NCBI RefSeq assembly: GCF_014898155.1 | Contig: NZ_CP062938.1 | Coordinates: forward strand, 2,294,001-2,358,000 | From: Bifidobacterium eulemuris | GTDB taxonomy: Bacteria; Actinomycetota; Actinomycetes; Actinomycetales; Bifidobacteriaceae | DNA: 64,000 bases | Direction of reading: 5' to 3' | In this document: piece by piece, positions 42,357 through 51,294 of the stretch | Numbering within the stretch: position 1 is the first letter of the stretch | Layout: each line of letters starts with the position of its first letter | Program-made: the position numbers and the translations under genes | Notes under the pieces: model-generated | Seen by the model: only the letters and a program-made list of their open reading frames with translations | What the model was told of the DNA's origin: nothing | Database searches by the model: none

Positions 42357-43235
42357 ATGAAACATGCTTTTTTGATTATGGCTCACAACAACTGGAATCA
42401 ACTAAAGACGCTTATATCTCTTCTTGATGACGAACGTTGTTCTATTTTCTTACATGTGGATAATGGATCGAAAAGTTTTAATCAACAAATGTTTGAAGGA
42501 TTGACCGAACATGCGTCTTTGAGGTTTCTTCCTCGCATGAACATCTCGTGGGGTGGAGATAGACAGATTTTTTGCGAGATGCTTTTACTAAAAGAATCTC
42601 GCAAGAGCAATTGTGATTATTATCATCTATTGTCTGGCATGGATTTACCATTGCATAAGATAGATTATATTGATCGTTTCTTTGAAGAGCATAACGGAAA
42701 AGAATTTGTTCATTTTACGGAGATAGGTGATTCTATAAGCACTAGTACACGTGATAGAATCGCGATCTGGCACCCTTTCCAAAATCAACTCGGAAGGCAC
42801 TGCAGTTATGTCGATTTCGCTCTAAGTAATATTCAAAAGAGTATACACGTCGATAGGCTTCAGTCATGCACAAAAACACTTGGTAAAGGCGCGCAGTGGT
42901 TCAGTATTACTCGAAATTTTGTAGACTATGTAATCACAAATTGGTCATACTATCAAAAAATGTTTACCAATTCATATTGTGCAGATGAAATGTTCTTACA
43001 GACTATGCTTCTGAATTCTCCGCTCCGAAAAAATATTTTTCGTCCAGAACCAGACGATGACTATGCATCAATTATGCGTATTATCGATTGGGAGAGAGGA
43101 AATCCTTATGTCTTCAGAGCTTGTGACTTAGAGACATTACGCAATTCTGCTATGCTTTTTGCGAGAAAATTTGATGAAAGAATTGACAACAACGTAATTA
43201 TGAAAATCGCAAAAGAAATCAGATCGTCTAATTAG
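42357..43235 (+). CDS. GT14 (core-2/I-branching-like) glycosyltransferase (unit C)
   Basis: The 292-residue protein starts KHAFLIMAHNNWNQLKTLIS and contains IFLHVDNGSKSF, FLPRMNISWGGDRQI, YYHLLSGMDLPLHK, GKGAQWFSITRNFVDYVI and YCADEMFLQTML. This is the Branch family of inverting beta-1,6-N-acetylglucosaminyl- or xylosyltransferases, whose catalytic Glu lies in the CADE(M)F motif. It probably makes a branch in the repeat. It follows the polymerase by 3 bases with AAGGA as ribosome site. Confidence 0.88.
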   Translation: MKHAFLIMAHNNWNQLKTLISLLDDERCSIFLHVDNGSKSFNQQMFEGLTEHASLRFLPRMNISWGGDRQIFCEMLLLKESRKSNCDYYHLLSGMDLPLHKIDYIDRFFEEHNGKEFVHFTEIGDSISTSTRDRIAIWHPFQNQLGRHCSYVDFALSNIQKSIHVDRLQSCTKTLGKGAQWFSITRNFVDYVITNWSYYQKMFTNSYCADEMFLQTMLLNSPLRKNIFRPEPDDDYASIMRIIDWERGNPYVFRACDLETLRNSAMLFARKFDERIDNNVIMKIAKEIRSSN

Positions 43236-43299
43236 ATTTTCAAATTGAGATGTTGTGCACATTTCAATATATCTTACTGAAAGGCTTACGGTAATCATC

Positions 43300-44388
43300 G
43301 TGCACGAGAAAATTGCAATACTAACTATCAACGATATCGACAACTATGGTAACAGACTACAGAACTATGCTCTTGTGCAGTTACTGGGTGGGAAGGATAC
43401 ATGCACAACGATTCATTTAGATATATACCGATATAGTATCTTTAAATACTATATTCGTCCTTTTTCTACAGTCCTCAGGATGATTAAGGCGAGTATTTCA
43501 CAAAATCATAAACTCTATTGGAAACGCATCAGCAAGGCAAAGCAGTTTACAACCAGATATGCTTCTAACAACATCTTTTCTTTGACTGCTTATAAAGGTC
43601 TAAAGGTTCGAGGCAATAATCAACTGAAGACGGTAGTTATAGGCTCTGATCAGGTATGGAATTATGAATGGCTTTCCAAAGAAGACTTATCCCTTCGTCT
43701 AGGATCTTTTGCTTCTTCTGATGTGCCTACCATCAGTTATGCCGCCAGTATAGGTGTATCTAGGATTGACGGTAGCGTGGGTCCTGTATTTCGGGAATAT
43801 CTCCCTCGCTTAAAAGCGATTTCAGTTCGCGAGGATCGCGCTCGAGAATTGATTAAAGAAGTTGCAGACTTGAATGCGGCTGTTGTGCTAGATCCTACAC
43901 TCATGATTACCTCAAAAGAGTGGCTTAAGATTACAGAAAACTTTGTCTCAGGTGATGACCGATACGTGCTCACCTACTTTATAGGGAAACCAAGTGCGGC
44001 GCAGGAGCGCACTATTCAGGAATACGCGACTGCTCATAACTGCAGGGTGCGCCGCATGCTTGATTTGCGTGATCCGGAGACATATGTGTCAGGCCCGCAG
44101 GATTTTGTTGAGCTCTTCTCCAAGTCGGAGTATGTGTTCACTGATTCCTATCACGCTTGCTGTTTCTCGATTCTGTTCCATAAGCAATTTACTGTATTCA
44201 ATCGAGATGGCATGAAGGGTAGTATGAACTCGCGCATGGAGACCTTGTTTCGTCTATTCGATCTCAACGCTGTCGTGATGGACGACGGTCTCGCCCCCGT
44301 GATCGACTACGACAAGGTCGACCGGCTGCTCGAACGTCACCGTGCTGAGTCGCAAGCCTGGCTCGATAAAGCTATGGAAATTGAATGA
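43300..44388 (+). CDS. Polysaccharide pyruvyl transferase family protein (unit C), compositionally mosaic
   Basis: The 362-residue product starts at GTG 43300 (HEKIAILTINDIDNYGNRLQ); GTG 43255 is an alternative. VVIGSDQVWNYEW, TISYAASIG, SVREDRAREL and FTDSYHACCFSILFHKQ are the pyruvyltransferase motifs. It should add a pyruvate ketal to a unit C sugar. The 5' two thirds are AT-rich like the genes before it, but the last about 400 bases use GC-rich codons (GACGACGGTCTCGCCCCCG region), as if a native 3' end had been joined by recombination. Confidence 0.88.
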   Translation: MHEKIAILTINDIDNYGNRLQNYALVQLLGGKDTCTTIHLDIYRYSIFKYYIRPFSTVLRMIKASISQNHKLYWKRISKAKQFTTRYASNNIFSLTAYKGLKVRGNNQLKTVVIGSDQVWNYEWLSKEDLSLRLGSFASSDVPTISYAASIGVSRIDGSVGPVFREYLPRLKAISVREDRARELIKEVADLNAAVVLDPTLMITSKEWLKITENFVSGDDRYVLTYFIGKPSAAQERTIQEYATAHNCRVRRMLDLRDPETYVSGPQDFVELFSKSEYVFTDSYHACCFSILFHKQFTVFNRDGMKGSMNSRMETLFRLFDLNAVVMDDGLAPVIDYDKVDRLLERHRAESQAWLDKAMEIE

Positions 44389-44595
44389 TGGCGACTGACA
44401 ATATCGGGCTAGCCGTTGTCTCAGTAGAAAGGCCTAATCCATGAAGAAACCTTCTCCGGTCTGACGCATGTGTCTTTACAATCTATCGGCCATATCTTGG
44501 CATATTCCGATGCTGTGTCGCAAAACCTGTCAGATTTGAATATGTTTTGCTAATTAATTCAAACTATTATGAGCTTTTCTGGAAGACAATCATTC

Positions 44596-46134
44596 ATGAA
44601 ACAAAAAAACCGTACGCAATATGCCTTGAAAAATTTTTTCTGGGCAACAATCGGCAATTTGTCGAACTCGTTGATTAGTTTTATATCCAGAACAGTTTTT
44701 ATCTATACGCTTGGCGCGTCATATCTTGGCATCAATGGACTGTTCACCAATATTCTTGGGATGTTGTCACTCACAGAGCTGGGAGTCGGCGCAGCGATTA
44801 GTTTCAGCTTGTACAAGCCGTTGGCAGAGAGTGACATAAGAAAGATTCAAGCATTAATCAACTTCTACCGTATTGCTTATAGAATCATCGCGTTGATCGT
44901 TGCCGTCCTCGGTGTTTCACTGATACCATTTCTTGGATACGTAGTGAATGGAGTTGACGAAATTGAAAATATCGAACTGATTTACTGTATCTTTCTCTTT
45001 GATTCCATAACTTCCTATCTCATTAGTTATAAAACCACGATACTAAATGCTGATCAGAGAAACTATCTAGTCACGAACATTAATCTCGTAATAAAACTAT
45101 CAATCACAATCATACAAATCATCTATTTATTGATTTATCGAAATTTTATCGGCTATCTAATCATCAATGCTGTTCTACAGTTGGTGGGAAAGCTATATTT
45201 GAACTGGTTCACAAATCGACAATATCCATATCTTCGCAAAAAAAATAGTTCGAAACTATCAAAAGAAGAACGTTCAATCATTTTCACCAAGATCAAAGCA
45301 TTAATATTTCATAAAATTGGAGGAGTATCTGTCTATCAAACATCAAATATTATCACTTCCATATTTATAAGCACAAAAGTTGTAGGATTAGTCTCAAATT
45401 TCACGATGATAATCAATCTCGTGAACACATTCATTGCATCGTTTTTCAACAGCGCTACTGCAGGCTTTGGCAATCTAATAGCGACGGAATCAAGAGAAAA
45501 ACAAATGGAAATCACAAAGAGATATGATTTCCTCTGTTTTTGCTTCTTCGGCTGGAGCTCTATTTGTCTATTCGTCCTAATGAAACCATTCATAATCATA
45601 TGGTTAGGGCCCAACATGCTGATCGATGATGCCACAATCGCTTTGCTGTGTCTCAACTATTATTTTACAGGCATGCGTGTAGGCCTCACCAACGTGAAAG
45701 ATGCCGCTGGAATATTTGAACCGGACAAGTGGGTCCCCGTATGCCAAGCGATACTGAACATAACCATAGGGGTTATAGCGGCATATTTCTTGGGCTTGCC
45801 CGGAGTGTATTTAGGCATAGTTGTCAGCGGTCTGGTGGCAAGCATATCAAGACCCTACATCGTATACAAATACATGTTCCACCGGAGCTGTATGCCATAT
45901 TTGGCCGAGTATGGATGTCATCTAGTGGAGGTGGTCCTTTGCGCAGCCATCCTTTCAATCGTTTCACACAACATCCCATTTGGTAACGCATACATTCAGT
46001 TCGGAACGATGCTTCCGATTACCACGCTTCTGCCCATTGCGCTGTTGTACATGAGATATAGAAAAACTGAAGAGATGCGATATTGCATACAGATGACATC
46101 AAACATCATCAAAAGATTAAGGAGACAGAAATGA
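44596..46134 (+). CDS. wzx: Wzx-type oligosaccharide flippase (unit C)
   Basis: The 512-residue product starts at ATG 44596; ATG 44569 in frame is an alternative and neither has a strong ribosome site. The protein has about 12-14 membrane segments and the flippase start ALKNFFWATIGNLSNSLISF then ISRTVFIYTLGASYLGINGL, which is the Gram-positive Cps/EpsU type. It ends by an ATGA overlap with the next transferase. A 207-base gap precedes it. Confidence 0.9.
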   Translation: MKQKNRTQYALKNFFWATIGNLSNSLISFISRTVFIYTLGASYLGINGLFTNILGMLSLTELGVGAAISFSLYKPLAESDIRKIQALINFYRIAYRIIALIVAVLGVSLIPFLGYVVNGVDEIENIELIYCIFLFDSITSYLISYKTTILNADQRNYLVTNINLVIKLSITIIQIIYLLIYRNFIGYLIINAVLQLVGKLYLNWFTNRQYPYLRKKNSSKLSKEERSIIFTKIKALIFHKIGGVSVYQTSNIITSIFISTKVVGLVSNFTMIINLVNTFIASFFNSATAGFGNLIATESREKQMEITKRYDFLCFCFFGWSSICLFVLMKPFIIIWLGPNMLIDDATIALLCLNYYFTGMRVGLTNVKDAAGIFEPDKWVPVCQAILNITIGVIAAYFLGLPGVYLGIVVSGLVASISRPYIVYKYMFHRSCMPYLAEYGCHLVEVVLCAAILSIVSHNIPFGNAYIQFGTMLPITTLLPIALLYMRYRKTEEMRYCIQMTSNIIKRLRRQK

Positions 46135-47075
46135 CCAAAGCAATATCTCTCATAGTCCCTTGCTACAACGGAGAAGAATATATTTCAAGGTTTCTTGATT
46201 CGCTTTTGGCTCAGACCTATCCCGATATCAAACTTATTTTCGTCAATGACGGATCCACAGACGGAACTAAAGAGATATTGGACTCGTATCAACCATTATT
46301 CAAAAAAAGGGGATACCAAATTCTCTATCTTTCCCAGCCCAATAAAGGTCAAGCTGCCGCTATCAATCTGGGACTGCAAAAGCTCACCACACCTTATGTC
46401 ATGTGGATGGATGCGGACGATATTCTCATGCCGGATGCGGTAGCTGAGAAAATCAACTTTCTGGAGAGACACCCGGATTGCGGCTTCGCAGTCTGCCAAG
46501 GCTTGATTGTTAACGACAAAGATCCCACAACCACCTGCTCCACCCAACAACGTGTTGAGCCGTCCACATCCGACGATCCTTTCTTTTCGGATTTAATATA
46601 TGAAAGGAACTGCGTCTTCACCCCCGCAGCCTATATCGCCAGGACTGATATATTACACAAAGCCATTCCCACCATGCACATATACGAATATCGTGAAGGG
46701 CAGAATTGGCAGCTCTTGCTTCCTATCAGCTTTATATCAAAATGCGGATATATTCAAAAGCCACTATACAAATACGTTGTACGTGAGAACAGCCATTCAC
46801 ACATGCCTCGAACTTACGATGATCTCATTTCCAGGCAAGAAGGACTCTTCACGGCGCTGGAACAGACGATCACCTCCATCCCACAAATGGACGACAAAGA
46901 CAAAAGCGCATGGATAAAAATGGCTCGCTTAAAATGTATGCGCACTAAATGCAATTATGCATTAAGAAATTTTCAGCCCGTCGATTTTCTTATTTACGGT
47001 ATTAAAACTTTCGTATTAGAGATAAGTCGTCCTCCTGAGCAACAACTACCCAATCATGCGTGCGACATCTATTAA
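46131..47075 (+). CDS. GT2 family glycosyltransferase (unit C)
   Basis: The 314-residue product starts at ATG 46131 with AAGGAG upstream and an ATGA overlap with the flippase stop. ISLIVPCYNGEEYISRFLDS, VNDGSTDGT, NKGQAAAINLGL and YVMWMDADDILMPD form a complete GT2 site. The domain is of the common EPS type. The acceptor is not known. Confidence 0.89.
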   Translation: MTKAISLIVPCYNGEEYISRFLDSLLAQTYPDIKLIFVNDGSTDGTKEILDSYQPLFKKRGYQILYLSQPNKGQAAAINLGLQKLTTPYVMWMDADDILMPDAVAEKINFLERHPDCGFAVCQGLIVNDKDPTTTCSTQQRVEPSTSDDPFFSDLIYERNCVFTPAAYIARTDILHKAIPTMHIYEYREGQNWQLLLPISFISKCGYIQKPLYKYVVRENSHSHMPRTYDDLISRQEGLFTALEQTITSIPQMDDKDKSAWIKMARLKCMRTKCNYALRNFQPVDFLIYGIKTFVLEISRPPEQQLPNHACDIY

Positions 47076-47204
47076 TTACACAACTGCATATGTTCAGATA
47101 TCGCCAACAGCTTCCAGCACATATTCATTAAAGAATGGGAATTCCTTCCCCGCTCCGACACTACCAGAATCCCCACACCAATCGAATGACAAGGAAAGGA
47201 AACG

Positions 47205-48959
47205 ATGATGACGACATCCGCCGGATACACAGATGAAGTGAACGTGCAGATCCTCGTGGCGCTCATGAAGCACCACGGAGTGCGAAGGGTCGTGGCGAGC
47301 CCAGGAGCAACGAACATCACGTTCGTCGCCTGCCTGCAGCGCGATCCGTATTTCACGGTCTTCTCTTCCGTGGACGAACGCTCCGCGGCCTACATGGCAT
47401 GCGGCATGGCCGCGGAAACGGGCGAGCCCGTCGCGTTGACCTGCACCGGCGCGACCGCGTCGCGCAACTACATGCCGGGACTGACCGAAGCGTACTATCG
47501 CAAGCTGCCCGTGCTGGCCGTGACCAGCTCCCAGCACCTCGGCCGCGCGGGCAATATGTCCCCGCAGATGCTCGACCGCACCAACGAGCCGAACGACGTC
47601 TGCAGGGCCAGCGTGCAATGCCCGTCCGTGCACAGCAACGACGACCGCTGGCTGTGCGAGGCCAACCTGAACCGCGCCTTGCTTGAGCTCACCCGCAACG
47701 GCGGCGGGCCCGTGCACGTCAACCTCGTGACCACCTACAGCGACAACTTCGACGTCGCCCAACTGCCCGCGGTCCACTACGTCGACCGCGTCGAACGGGG
47801 CGACGACCTTCCGTCATTGAAAGGCAAGCGCATAGCCGTGTACGTGGGGGCCCACACGGTTTGGAGCGAGCGGCTCGCCAAGGCGGTCGACGATTTCTGC
47901 CGCGAATACGGGGCCGTGGTGATCGGCGACCGCACCTCGAACTACACCGGCGAATACTGGGTCGAATCCGTTTTGCTGCTCAATCAGACCAATTACATGC
48001 CCGGCTGCCGGATGGTGGACGTCATGATCCACCTCGGAGAGATCTCCGGAGCGTACGCGAGTCCGAACGCCAGGGAGGTCTGGCGGGTCAGCCCGGACGG
48101 CGAACCACGCGACGCGTTCAACAAACTGCGATACATCTTCGACATGAGGGAAACCGAGTTCTTCGAAGCCTACGCATCGCAAACCGACGGCCCGGCAACC
48201 CCCGCGAACCGTCTGCTCGACGAGTGGCGGTCCGAGGATGCGAAGCTCAGGTCGAAGATCCCCACCCTGCCGTTCTCCAACATCTGGTGCGCGCAACAAA
48301 CCGCGTCGAAGCTGCCGGCCGGATCCGTGTTGCATCTGGCGATCCTGAACTCGCTGCGCAGCTGGAACTTCTTCCCCGTCGATCAATCCATCCGTTGCTA
48401 TTCGAACACCGGCGGATTCGGCATCGACGGCTGCATGTCCTCCCTCATCGGGGCCTCCCTCGCCGCTCCGGACAAACTGTTCTTCGGTGTGATCGGCGAC
48501 CTCGCGTGCTTCTACGACCTGAACTCGCTCGGCAACCACCACATCGGCAGGAACGTGCGCATCATGGTCATCAACAACGGCGTCGGCACCGAGTTCAAAA
48601 ACTACAACCACAAGGCCGCCAGATTCGGCCAGGAGGCCGACGCGTACATGGCCGCGCGGGGCCATTACGGCAACCGCTCCCACGAACTGCTCAAACACTA
48701 CGCGCAGGACCTCGGATTCGAATACTTGAGCGCGAGCAGCAAAAAGGAATACCACGACAACATCGACCGGTTCACCACCGCGGAGCAGACGGACGAACCC
48801 ATGCTCTTCGAGGTGTTCACCGACAGTCAGAACGAGAGCGACGCCCTACGTATCATGTCTACGTTGGAGACCAACGCCGCGGGAGCGGTCAAGGAAGCCG
48901 TCCGCGGCGTGCTCGGCGACAAGGGCGTCAACACCATCAAGAAAATCCTCGGACGATAG
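47205..48959 (+). CDS. Thiamine-diphosphate-dependent enzyme, MenD-like, in an EPS locus
   Basis: The 584-residue protein has the full ThDP architecture. VASPGATN and SSVDERSAAYMACG (with the cofactor-activating Glu) form the PYR domain, TGATASRNYMPGLTEAYYRK follows, and GDLACFYDLNSLGN...VRIMVINN forms the PP domain, which resembles MenD (GDLxxxxDLNxL). There is no menaquinone gene near it. Its partner is an SDR reductase 36 bases downstream, and both sit between EPS transferases. It may make a modified or branched sugar, or a non-sugar substituent, for the unit C repeat, as YerE-type ThDP enzymes do for yersiniose; that is inference. The gene is GC-rich, unlike the AT-rich genes before and after. 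ATG 47205 or 47208 follows AAGGAAA. Confidence 0.8.
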   Translation: MMTTSAGYTDEVNVQILVALMKHHGVRRVVASPGATNITFVACLQRDPYFTVFSSVDERSAAYMACGMAAETGEPVALTCTGATASRNYMPGLTEAYYRKLPVLAVTSSQHLGRAGNMSPQMLDRTNEPNDVCRASVQCPSVHSNDDRWLCEANLNRALLELTRNGGGPVHVNLVTTYSDNFDVAQLPAVHYVDRVERGDDLPSLKGKRIAVYVGAHTVWSERLAKAVDDFCREYGAVVIGDRTSNYTGEYWVESVLLLNQTNYMPGCRMVDVMIHLGEISGAYASPNAREVWRVSPDGEPRDAFNKLRYIFDMRETEFFEAYASQTDGPATPANRLLDEWRSEDAKLRSKIPTLPFSNIWCAQQTASKLPAGSVLHLAILNSLRSWNFFPVDQSIRCYSNTGGFGIDGCMSSLIGASLAAPDKLFFGVIGDLACFYDLNSLGNHHIGRNVRIMVINNGVGTEFKNYNHKAARFGQEADAYMAARGHYGNRSHELLKHYAQDLGFEYLSASSKKEYHDNIDRFTTAEQTDEPMLFEVFTDSQNESDALRIMSTLETNAAGAVKEAVRGVLGDKGVNTIKKILGR

Positions 48960-48995
48960 ACGACGGAGGAAAGAAGAACGGGAAGGAGAATCTCC

Positions 48996-50051
48996 ATGCG
49001 CATACTGATCCTGGGCGGCACCGGAGCGATGGGCGCGCACGTCAGCGAGCTCCTCACACGGATGGGACATCAGGTGACCGTGACCAGCCGCAGGCAACGG
49101 GCCTCGAACGACCCGCGCCTTGAGTACCGGACCGGCAACGCGAAGGACGGATCCTTTCTCGACGGTCTGCTCTCGACGCGCTGGGACGCGATCATCGACT
49201 TCATGATCTGGTCCACGCCCGAGTTCCGGAACCGGGCCGCCTCGTTCCTCAACGCCACCGGACAATACGTGTTCGTGTCCTCCTACCGCGTGTACGCCGA
49301 CTCCCCGGTGATCCGCGAGGAATCCCCACGCCTTCTCGACGTGGTCGACGACCCGGACTACCTGGCGACCGACGAATACGCGCTGGCCAAGGCCCGCTGC
49401 GAGGACATGCTGTTCCAAAGCGGCACGACCAACTGGACCATCGTCCGCCCCGCCGTCACCTACGACGGCGGCGGGCGATTCCAACTCGCCGTCCACGAAT
49501 CCGACGCCTGGCTATGGCGCGCGCGACGCCACATACCGGTGCCCCTGCCCGACGAGATCCTGCAGAAACAAGGCACGATGACCTGGGGCGGCGACGTCGC
49601 CCGCATGATAGCCCTCCTCATCGGCAACGACCAGGCGATGGGCGAGGCGTTCACCGTCTCGACCTCCGAACATCAGACATGGCGCACGGTGGCCGACATC
49701 TACGCGCAAATTGTGCCATTGGTAGTGAAAGACTGCCCGATGGACGAATTCGAACAAGCGCACGGAGCGAAATACCAGATCCGCTACGACAGGATGTACG
49801 ACCGCGTCATCGACAACAACAAAATCCTCACCACCACCGGCCTGACACAAGAACAACTGACCGACACCCGAACCGGACTGCAGGCGCAACTACGCGCCTA
49901 CCTGAACGGACACGAGAACGAGCCACACCTCGAAAGCCCCGGCCGACAAGGCCGACTCGACCGACTCATCGGAGGCACCCCCTCACTGAAACATATCACC
50001 AAAACAGGAGCCAAACCCACTCTGAAATACTTGATTAGGCGATTCCTCTAA
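48996..50051 (+). CDS. NAD(P)-dependent SDR-type epimerase/reductase
   Basis: The 351-residue protein starts RILILGGTGAMGAHVSELLT with the Rossmann Gly motif, has VFVSSYRVYAD (Ser and Tyr region), YALAKARCEDML, and IVRPAVTYDG of extended SDR enzymes acting on nucleotide sugars. The usual YxxxK is represented by DEYALAK. The C-terminal 60 residues are an extra polar tail. It is GC-rich like the ThDP enzyme before it and very likely works in the same pathway, reducing or epimerising that enzyme's product. Confidence 0.82.
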   Translation: MRILILGGTGAMGAHVSELLTRMGHQVTVTSRRQRASNDPRLEYRTGNAKDGSFLDGLLSTRWDAIIDFMIWSTPEFRNRAASFLNATGQYVFVSSYRVYADSPVIREESPRLLDVVDDPDYLATDEYALAKARCEDMLFQSGTTNWTIVRPAVTYDGGGRFQLAVHESDAWLWRARRHIPVPLPDEILQKQGTMTWGGDVARMIALLIGNDQAMGEAFTVSTSEHQTWRTVADIYAQIVPLVVKDCPMDEFEQAHGAKYQIRYDRMYDRVIDNNKILTTTGLTQEQLTDTRTGLQAQLRAYLNGHENEPHLESPGRQGRLDRLIGGTPSLKHITKTGAKPTLKYLIRRFL

Positions 50052-50085
50052 TCAACCTGCGACAAAAGAAAGTTGATAATACTTC

Positions 50086-51027
50086 ATGAAGAAATATGTT
50101 AATTATTTACATCACTTTGGCCTCACCATTACTTTCTTGCGAGTTTTATCTAAAAAAATACCAGCGTGCGGAAAATGGTACTCAAGGAAAGTTGAGGCTT
50201 TTTTAGCGACGCGTATTGCACCGTATGTGCAATACGATAAATCGAATTCAATGGAAGATTCCACGATTTCTTCGGACGCTCCTATATGGATTATGTGGTG
50301 GCAGGGACTGGAAGAAGCTCCTGAGATTGTGAAAAAATGCTATCAATCCGTTCTGGACCATGCAGGAAATCGTCCTGTCCACTTATTGTCAGAAAAGAAT
50401 TTTGCCGATTTCGCTCCAAGGTCTAAAACTTTTTTACGATATGTAGAAACCGGCGAAATTACATTAACACATTTTTCTGATTTTTTACGTTTTGAATTAT
50501 TGTATTTGCATGGCGGCATTTGGCTTGACGCCACTTTATTCATGTCCAACAGTATCGACTCGATGTTAGAGGGAAAACGACTCTTTTCCATACGTCAAGG
50601 AAGTCAAACATTCCGCGGAGGAGTATGGGATTCTCAATGGTCTCTTTTCTGGACGGCATATTGCTGGGGCGGATGTGCAGGCGAACCCTTGTTCAAATGG
50701 ATTATCGATATGTTTGATGAATATCATCATAGAGTGGACATAATGATTGATTATCTCCTTGTTGACCGAGTCATCAACCTCGCGTATACAACCATAACTG
50801 ATGCACACAATGCCATTGAAGGCATCCCTGACAACAACGGAGATACGCTGTATATGCAGTCGATGCTGAACAAGCCCGCAGCTGATTTCCTTCCATCTGA
50901 TTCCACTTCTCTATATAAGTTGTCTTGGAAAGAGAAATACCAGCTAATATCGGACTCCGGCAAACCGACATTATATGCACTCCTAATGAAAGAACCGTCT
51001 AATCTGTATCACTCATCTCAGATCTAG
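50086..51027 (+). CDS. Capsular polysaccharide synthesis glycosyltransferase (Caps_synth, unit C, last gene)
   Basis: The 313-residue product has IWIMWWQGLEEAPEIVKKCY, LTHFSDFLRFELLYLHGGIW then LDATLF, and SLYKLSWKEKY, the complete Caps_synth pattern. It resembles the unit B protein at 33399-34415 in layout. AT-rich composition returns abruptly here after the two GC-rich genes. A long hairpin follows the stop. Confidence 0.88.
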   Translation: MKKYVNYLHHFGLTITFLRVLSKKIPACGKWYSRKVEAFLATRIAPYVQYDKSNSMEDSTISSDAPIWIMWWQGLEEAPEIVKKCYQSVLDHAGNRPVHLLSEKNFADFAPRSKTFLRYVETGEITLTHFSDFLRFELLYLHGGIWLDATLFMSNSIDSMLEGKRLFSIRQGSQTFRGGVWDSQWSLFWTAYCWGGCAGEPLFKWIIDMFDEYHHRVDIMIDYLLVDRVINLAYTTITDAHNAIEGIPDNNGDTLYMQSMLNKPAADFLPSDSTSLYKLSWKEKYQLISDSGKPTLYALLMKEPSNLYHSSQI

Positions 51028-51050
51028 TGAAACTGCCGCATCCTGTCGCA

Positions 51051-51103
51051 GATATAAGGGCCGTGAACGTCATCTCTGAGACGATGTTCACGGCCCTTAT
51101 ATC
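51051..51103 (+). terminator. Long hairpin terminating EPS unit C
   Basis: The outer arms GATATAAGGGCCGTGAAC (51051-51068) and its complement (51086-51103) are perfect; most of the inner bases pair as well, giving a stem near 30 bp. It lies 24 bases after the stop at 51027. Confidence 0.75.
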
Positions 51104-51130
51104 GTACTAATCCCACATGGTCATAAATGC

Positions 51131-51178
51131 CTTCTTGGAGATTAGGCGGGGAATTAGAATTGTTAAGCCTCCAAGAAG
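51131..51178. terminator. Second hairpin in the convergent gap
   Basis: CTTCTTGGAG (51131-51140) pairs with CTCCAAGAAG near 51178. The same CTTGGAG arm sequence is seen in the inverted repeat at 10086-10139. It could stop transcription of the minus-strand wall-anchored protein gene. Confidence 0.5.
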
Positions 51179-51294
51179 GATAACGTCTGGATTCCTGCGC
51201 GCTTTCGATTCGGTCTTGATGAGGAGAGGTGAGCTACAAGTGCGCATCCTTTTGGACACTACCGACACTTGCCAACAATTTATTGTGACTATAA

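Noticed and set aside
44389..44595. Possible small gene or RNA between pyruvyltransferase and flippase of unit C
   Set aside because: Only a weak GCAAAAC/GTTTTGC hairpin (about 44519-44551) is present; no coding frame.
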